Source: Congregibacter brevis (GTDB lineage: Bacteria > Pseudomonadota > Gammaproteobacteria > Pseudomonadales > Halieaceae). From it: a stretch of DNA of 64,000 nt. The notes beneath the pieces are model-generated. The model was not told the origin of the DNA. It saw only the letters and a list, made by a program, of their open reading frames with translations, and did no database searches. A program made the translations under genes and the position numbers. This document shows, piece after piece, positions 59,414 to 64,000 of this stretch; the stretch's first letter is position 1, and every line of letters starts with the position of its first letter. The DNA lies in NCBI RefSeq assembly GCF_045689245.1, contig NZ_CP136865.1:3534001-3598000 (forward strand). The letters run 5' to 3'.

Positions 59414-60637
59414 TTACTCGATGATCTTAGCGACGACGCCAGCACCAACAGTTCGACCACCCTCACGGATAGCAAAACGCAGGCCTTCTTCCATCGCAAT
59501 CGGTGCAATCAACGTCACTACCATCTGTACGTTATCGCCCGGCATAACCATCTCAACGCCTTCGGGAAGCTCACAAGCACCCGTCACGTCCGTCGTACGG
59601 AAGTAAAACTGCGGACGGTAGCCCTTGAAGAATGGCGTGTGACGACCACCCTCATCCTTGGACAGTACATACACCTCAGACTCAAACTTGGTGTGAGGGT
59701 TAACACTGCCTGGCTTAGACAGAACCTGTCCACGCTCGACTTCCTCACGCTTAGTACCACGCAACAGAACACCAACGTTCTCGCCCGCACGACCTTCGTC
59801 AAGCAGCTTGCGGAACATCTCAACACCTGTGCATGTAGTCTTAGCCGTGTCCTTGATGCCGACAATCTCAATCTCGTCGCCAACAGTCACGATACCGCGC
59901 TCAACACGACCGGTAACAACAGTTCCACGACCCGAGATAGAGAACACGTCCTCTACCGGCATCAGGAACGGCTGATCAATCGCTCGCTCGGGCTCTGGGA
60001 TGTAAGAGTCCAGAGTCTCAACCAGGGTCTTAACCGCAGTTGTGCCCAGCTCGTTGTCATCCTTGCCTTCCAGCGCCATGAGCGCTGAACCACAGATGAT
60101 CGGAGTGTCGTCACCCGGGAACTCGTACTGATCAAGAAGCTCACGAAGCTCCATCTCAACCAGCTCTTTCATCTCTTCGTATTCTTCCGAATCCGCACCG
60201 CCGCAATCTTCTGCAAGCAGGTCAGCCTTGTTCAGGAAAACCACGATGTAAGGTACGCCTACCTGGCGAGACAGCAGAATGTGCTCGCGAGTCTGAGGCA
60301 TAGGGCCGTCAGTGGCGCCACATACCAGAATCGCACCGTCCATCTGCGCAGCACCAGTGATCATGTTCTTCACATAATCCGCGTGCCCTGGGCAGTCAAC
60401 GTGAGCGTAGTGACGGCTGTCCGACTCATACTCAACGTGGGAAGTCGCAATCGTAATGCCGCGCTCTTTCTCTTCCGGAGCGTTATCAATACCGTCAAAC
60501 GCTACCAGATCGCCGCCCCATACTTCTGAGCATACCCGTGTAAGCGCCGCCGTCAGCGTCGTCTTACCGTGGTCAACGTGTCCAATCGTTCCCACGTTAA
60601 CGTGGGGCTTATCGCGCTCAAATGCTGCTTTTGCCAC
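59414..60637 (-). CDS. tuf: Elongation factor Tu
   Basis: 407 residues from a GTG at 60637 behind AGAGGTG. P-loop GHVDHGKTTLTAAL, switch DCPGHADYVKNM and FLNKAD are intact. Against E. coli (394) there is a 10-residue insertion right after NKAD (LLAEDCGGADSEEYEEMK) and a 3-residue one after ALEG. It delivers aminoacyl-tRNA to the ribosome. The str cluster order rpsL-rpsG-fusA-tuf is standard; a second tuf copy may exist elsewhere. Confidence 0.98.
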   Translation of the reverse strand: MAKAAFERDKPHVNVGTIGHVDHGKTTLTAALTRVCSEVWGGDLVAFDGIDNAPEEKERGITIATSHVEYESDSRHYAHVDCPGHADYVKNMITGAAQMDGAILVCGATDGPMPQTREHILLSRQVGVPYIVVFLNKADLLAEDCGGADSEEYEEMKELVEMELRELLDQYEFPGDDTPIICGSALMALEGKDDNELGTTAVKTLVETLDSYIPEPERAIDQPFLMPVEDVFSISGRGTVVTGRVERGIVTVGDEIEIVGIKDTAKTTCTGVEMFRKLLDEGRAGENVGVLLRGTKREEVERGQVLSKPGSVNPHTKFESEVYVLSKDEGGRHTPFFKGYRPQFYFRTTDVTGACELPEGVEMVMPGDNVQMVVTLIAPIAMEEGLRFAIREGGRTVGAGVVAKIIE

Positions 60638-60665
60638 TTTGCTTCACCTCTCGAGTGAGTTTTGA

Positions 60666-62771
60666 TTAATAGCCAGTCTTGGAAATAATTGCTTGGGCGA
60701 CGTTGTTCGGCGCTTCGGCATACTGTGAAAATTCCATGGTGTAGGTCGCTCGGCCCTGGGTAGCGCTGCGCAAGTCAGTTGCGTAGCCGAACATCTCCGC
60801 CAGCGGAACGTCCGCGTTGATCACCTTCCCGGATGGATTCTCATCCATACCCGCGATCACACCGCGTCGGCGGTTCAGGTCACCCACGACGTCGCCCATG
60901 TTCTCTTCAGGGGTTACGACCTCAACCTTCATAATCGGTTCAAGTAGCACCGCACCGCCCTCTTGGGACAGCTGCTTGGTCGCCATGGACGCTGCAATCT
61001 TAAAGGCCATCTCATTCGAATCCACATCGTGGAAAGAACCGTCATAAAGCGTAGCCTTCAAACCCAGCAAGGGGTAACCAGCGAGGACACCATTTTGCAT
61101 CTGGTCCTCGATGCCTTTCTGTACGGCAGGAATATACTCTTTGGGTACAGAGCCACCCACGATCTCGTTGACGAACTCCAGCCCTTCGTCACTTGCATCC
61201 TCTGCCGGCTCAAAGCGAATCCAAACGTGACCGTACTGCCCACGGCCACCAGACTGGCGAACGAACTTGCCTTCGATTTCGGAGGTATTGCGAATCGCCT
61301 CACGATAGGCGACCTGAGGGTTGCCAATGTTGGCTTCAACACTGAATTCCCGACGCATACGATCAATAATAATATCCAGGTGTAGCTCGCCCATCCCCGA
61401 GATAATGGTCTGGCCAGTCTCTTCGTCAGTCTTGACGCGGAATGAAGGATCCTCCTGGGAGAGCTTACCTAGCGCGACACCCATCTTTTCCTGATCTGCC
61501 GTAGAGCGAGGCTCCACCGCTACAGAGATAACGGGCTCCGGAAACTCCATACGCTCAAGAACGATGGGGCTGTCCTGCGAGCAAAGAGTGTCTCCAGTAG
61601 TGACATCTTTGAGGCCTACAGCAGCGGCGATATCGCCCGCGAGCACTTCCTTAATCTCTTCGCGCGAGTTCGAGTGCATCTGCACCATCCTGCCCACACG
61701 TTCTTTCTTACCTTTTACCGAATTGAACACGGCGGTACCGCTCTCGAGCTTGCCCGAATAAACGCGGAAAAACGTCAGCGTGCCTACAAAGGGGTCCGTC
61801 GCAATCTTAAAAGCGAGAGCTGCAAAGGGCGCTGCATCATCAGCCTCACGCTGCTCTACGGTCTCACCGTCTTCCAACGTGCCTTCAATGGCCTTTACTT
61901 CCGTAGGCGCGGGCATGTAATCGATCACCGCGTCGAGCACGGCCTGAACGCCCTTATTCTTGAACGCAGAACCGCCAAGCACCGGAACAATCTCACTCGC
62001 CAGCGTCCGTGCGCGAATGCCGGCTTTGATCTCTTCCTCGCTAAGCTCCTCACCCTCAAGGTACTTATTCATCAGTTCATCGTTAGCTTCCGCGGCGGCT
62101 TCAACAAGAAACTCGCGCATCTCAGCGACCTGATCGGTGAGCTCATCGGGAACGTCGGCATACTCGAACGTCATACCCATGTCGTCTTCGCTCCAAAGGA
62201 TCGCCTTGTTTTTCACAAGATCGACGACGCCCTTAAAGTGCTCCTCTGCGCCGATAGTCATTTGCAGCGGCACTGGATTAGCGCCCAAGCGTTCTTTGAG
62301 CTGATCAACAACACTGTGGAAGTCCGCCCCGGCGCGGTCCATCTTGTTGACGAAGACCATACGGGGAACGTGGTATTTGTTGGCTTGTCGCCAAACTGTT
62401 TCAGTTTGCGGCTGGACGCCGGAAGAACCGCAAAGAACGACGACAGCCCCATCGAGAACTCGCAGGGAGCGCTCTACTTCGATGGTGAAGTCTACGTGAC
62501 CCGGGGTATCAATGATGTTGATACGGTGTTGGTCAAACTGCTGATCCATGCCCTGCCAGAAACAGGTGGTCGCAGCCGAGGTGATAGTGATGCCCCGCTC
62601 CTGCTCCTGCTCCATCCAGTCCATGGTGGCTGCGCCATCATGAACCTCGCCTATCTTGTGAGACAGACCGGTGTAGAACAGGATGCGCTCCGTGGTCGTG
62701 GTTTTACCCGCGTCCACGTGCGCAACGATGCCGATGTTTCGATAACGACCGATTGGAGTCTTACGAGCCAC
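60666..62771 (-). CDS. fusA: Elongation factor G
   Basis: 701 residues with five domains. GIVAHVDAGKTTTTERILFY (P-loop), DTPGHVDFTIEVERSLRVLD (switch II) and VNKMDRAGADF (G4) form the G domain. GRGQYGHVWIRFEPAED is in domain IV. It drives translocation and, with RRF, ribosome recycling. The 440-residue open frame on the opposite strand is a shadow. Confidence 0.98.
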   Translation of the reverse strand: MARKTPIGRYRNIGIVAHVDAGKTTTTERILFYTGLSHKIGEVHDGAATMDWMEQEQERGITITSAATTCFWQGMDQQFDQHRINIIDTPGHVDFTIEVERSLRVLDGAVVVLCGSSGVQPQTETVWRQANKYHVPRMVFVNKMDRAGADFHSVVDQLKERLGANPVPLQMTIGAEEHFKGVVDLVKNKAILWSEDDMGMTFEYADVPDELTDQVAEMREFLVEAAAEANDELMNKYLEGEELSEEEIKAGIRARTLASEIVPVLGGSAFKNKGVQAVLDAVIDYMPAPTEVKAIEGTLEDGETVEQREADDAAPFAALAFKIATDPFVGTLTFFRVYSGKLESGTAVFNSVKGKKERVGRMVQMHSNSREEIKEVLAGDIAAAVGLKDVTTGDTLCSQDSPIVLERMEFPEPVISVAVEPRSTADQEKMGVALGKLSQEDPSFRVKTDEETGQTIISGMGELHLDIIIDRMRREFSVEANIGNPQVAYREAIRNTSEIEGKFVRQSGGRGQYGHVWIRFEPAEDASDEGLEFVNEIVGGSVPKEYIPAVQKGIEDQMQNGVLAGYPLLGLKATLYDGSFHDVDSNEMAFKIAASMATKQLSQEGGAVLLEPIMKVEVVTPEENMGDVVGDLNRRRGVIAGMDENPSGKVINADVPLAEMFGYATDLRSATQGRATYTMEFSQYAEAPNNVAQAIISKTGY

Positions 62772-62804
62772 GTTACTGCCCCGGTAATCGAACGGTGGAA
62801 AAAC

Positions 62805-63275
62805 CTAGAATCGGAAGTGCGAGAACGCCTTGTTGGCTTCCGCCATGCGGTGTACGTCTTCACGCTTCTTCACGGCATTACCTTTGCCCTGCGATGCATC
62901 GAGAATCTCACCAGCAAGACGCTGACGCATAGACTTCTCACCGCGGTTACGGGCGTATTCCACCAACCAGCGCATAGACAATGCGATACGGCGTGAGGGA
63001 CGTACTTCAACGGGCACCTGATAAGTAGCACCACCAACACGTCGGGATTTAACCTCGACCATGGGTGCGATGTTCTCCAGCGCCTCGTCGAACACTTCGA
63101 TGGGGTCTTTGCCGGCACGTTCCTGAACGAGATCAAGAGCACCATACACAATGCCTTCAGCAACAGACTTCTTGCCGCTGACCATTACGTGGTTCATGAA
63201 CTTAGCTAGGGTTGCGTTTCCGAACTTGGGATCAGGCAGCACTTCACGTTTCGCTACCACTCTTCTTCTTGGCAT
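62805..63275 (-). CDS. rpsG: 30S ribosomal protein S7
   Basis: 156 residues. MPRRRVVAKREVLPDPKFGN and GGATYQVPVEVRPSRRIALS are the family segments. It organises the 3' domain of 16S rRNA and in E. coli represses the str operon. 33 bp before fusA; 242 bp after rpsL. Confidence 0.98.
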   Translation of the reverse strand: MPRRRVVAKREVLPDPKFGNATLAKFMNHVMVSGKKSVAEGIVYGALDLVQERAGKDPIEVFDEALENIAPMVEVKSRRVGGATYQVPVEVRPSRRIALSMRWLVEYARNRGEKSMRQRLAGEILDASQGKGNAVKKREDVHRMAEANKAFSHFRF

Positions 63276-63517
63276 GATCTATTCCTTTTTCTTCAGGTTA
63301 TCCGGATACCGTCCTGCCACCTTATAGGCGGGGGGCGGCAGAGATCCGGCCTTACTACGTTGTGCCCGAGGGCTGAACTCAGCCATCGGGTTACTACGAT
63401 ATGCGTAGTCTTCAAGTGCGGCTCGGGTCTTCTCGAGCTGCGGTTACCACTTTTACTGCTTTGTTCTGCTTACTGTAGTACTTGCTGCTTTACTTACAGT
63501 CTTGCTTACGCTTTTAC

Positions 63518-63889
63518 TTACTTGGGTCGCTTAGCACCGTACTTTGAGCGGCCGTTCTTACGATCAGCAACACCGGAGGTATCGAGGCTTCCACGGACGG
63601 TGTGATAACGCACACCAGGAAGGTCCTTAACACGACCACCCCGGATCAGGACAACACTGTGCTCCTGAAGGTTGTGGCCTTCACCACCAATGTAAGATGA
63701 CACTTCATAGCCGTTGGTCAGACGAACACGGCATACCTTGCGAAGCGCAGAATTAGGCTTCTTTGGTGTAGTTGTGTAAACACGGGTACAAACCCCGCGG
63801 CGCTGGGGGCAGCCCTGAAGAGCTGGGACATCGCTCTTTTCGATCTTACGCTTGCGCGGCTTACGCACCAGCTGGTTAATTGTTGCCAT
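63518..63889 (-). CDS. rpsL: 30S ribosomal protein S12
   Basis: 123 residues. TTPKKPNSALRKVCRVRLTN and GGRVKDLPGVRYHTVRG contain the two lysines whose change gives streptomycin resistance in other species; both are wild type. First gene of the str cluster; its promoter region reaches the right window edge. Confidence 0.98.
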   Translation of the reverse strand: MATINQLVRKPRKRKIEKSDVPALQGCPQRRGVCTRVYTTTPKKPNSALRKVCRVRLTNGYEVSSYIGGEGHNLQEHSVVLIRGGRVKDLPGVRYHTVRGSLDTSGVADRKNGRSKYGAKRPK

Positions 63890-64000
63890 TAATACTGGAC
63901 TCCAGTCTCACTAGGAAGAAGAGGGTTTACTGACTTGCTATCCCGATTCTTGTGGACCGTAATCCAGTAAGATCAGTGGAGATAGACAGGCAAAGCAAAA

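Noticed and set aside
61674..62996. 440-residue open frame on the plus strand across fusA and rpsG
   Set aside because: It is antisense to two certain essential genes and has no recognisable domain; long shadow frames are expected opposite GC-biased codons.

Overview
The window looks like a chromosomal core segment of a marine gammaproteobacterium. Pointers are a Pseudomonas-like order around rplQ, uvrA, an MFS gene and ssb, a fabA-fabB pair, a polar-type sigma-54 flagellar regulon, an EF-Tu of 407 residues with a 10-residue insertion after the NKxD motif, three acyl-CoA dehydrogenases in one run, and a cry-DASH / DUF2256 / FeS-photolyase locus. Together they suggest the Cellvibrionales, perhaps the Halieaceae (OM60/NOR5 clade). 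This assignment is an inference from gene content, not a database result. No rRNA, tRNA, CRISPR array, insertion sequence or prophage was seen.

Layout. 1-3499: flagellar rod/hook genes flgB-flgC-flgD (minus; flgD runs off the left edge) face flgA, flgM and flgN (plus), with sigma-54 type promoters for both arms. 3500-5180: a GGDEF diguanylate cyclase with a near-perfect sigma-54 promoter and an overlapping small membrane protein. 5181-12208: an Old Yellow Enzyme homologue, a CRY-DASH, a DUF2256 mini-protein, a PhrB-type iron-sulfur photolyase and two tandem ABC1/UbiB-like kinases. 12272-16485: three acyl-CoA dehydrogenases and a glutathione S-transferase behind a doubled operator-like motif. 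16578-21688: a phenylalanine/tyrosine catabolic locus. It has a long aromatic amino acid hydroxylase, a MarR regulator, and divergent homogentisate dioxygenase, fumarylacetoacetase and maleylacetoacetate isomerase, around a perfect 18-bp palindrome. 21670-25996: a MobA-like nucleotidyltransferase, a DUF1508 protein with a histone H1-like tail, an UrcA-family exported protein, ferrochelatase and a ZIP metal transporter.

25996-34103: proB-obgE and rplU-rpmA (minus), ispB (plus), and nucleotide-sugar genes for GDP-mannose and UDP-glucose. 34547-43890: fabA-fabB, the molybdopterin genes moeA and moaB, an RmlD-like protein, ssb, an MFS transporter and uvrA. 43891-44248 holds two copies of a 74-bp palindromic element. 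44249-58327: the complete alpha, spc and S10 ribosomal protein clusters in the order rpsJ to rplQ (minus), including rpmJ and secY. 58523-59326: a YdcH-like protein and a TM2 protein lie between the S10 and str clusters. 59414-63889: tuf, fusA, rpsG and rpsL (minus).

Most of the window is housekeeping. The parts most likely to repay study are the sigma-54-driven GGDEF/membrane-protein pair, the light/DNA-repair locus with twin UbiB kinases, the DUF1508-H1 fusion, the 74-bp repeat element and the short operator-like motifs.
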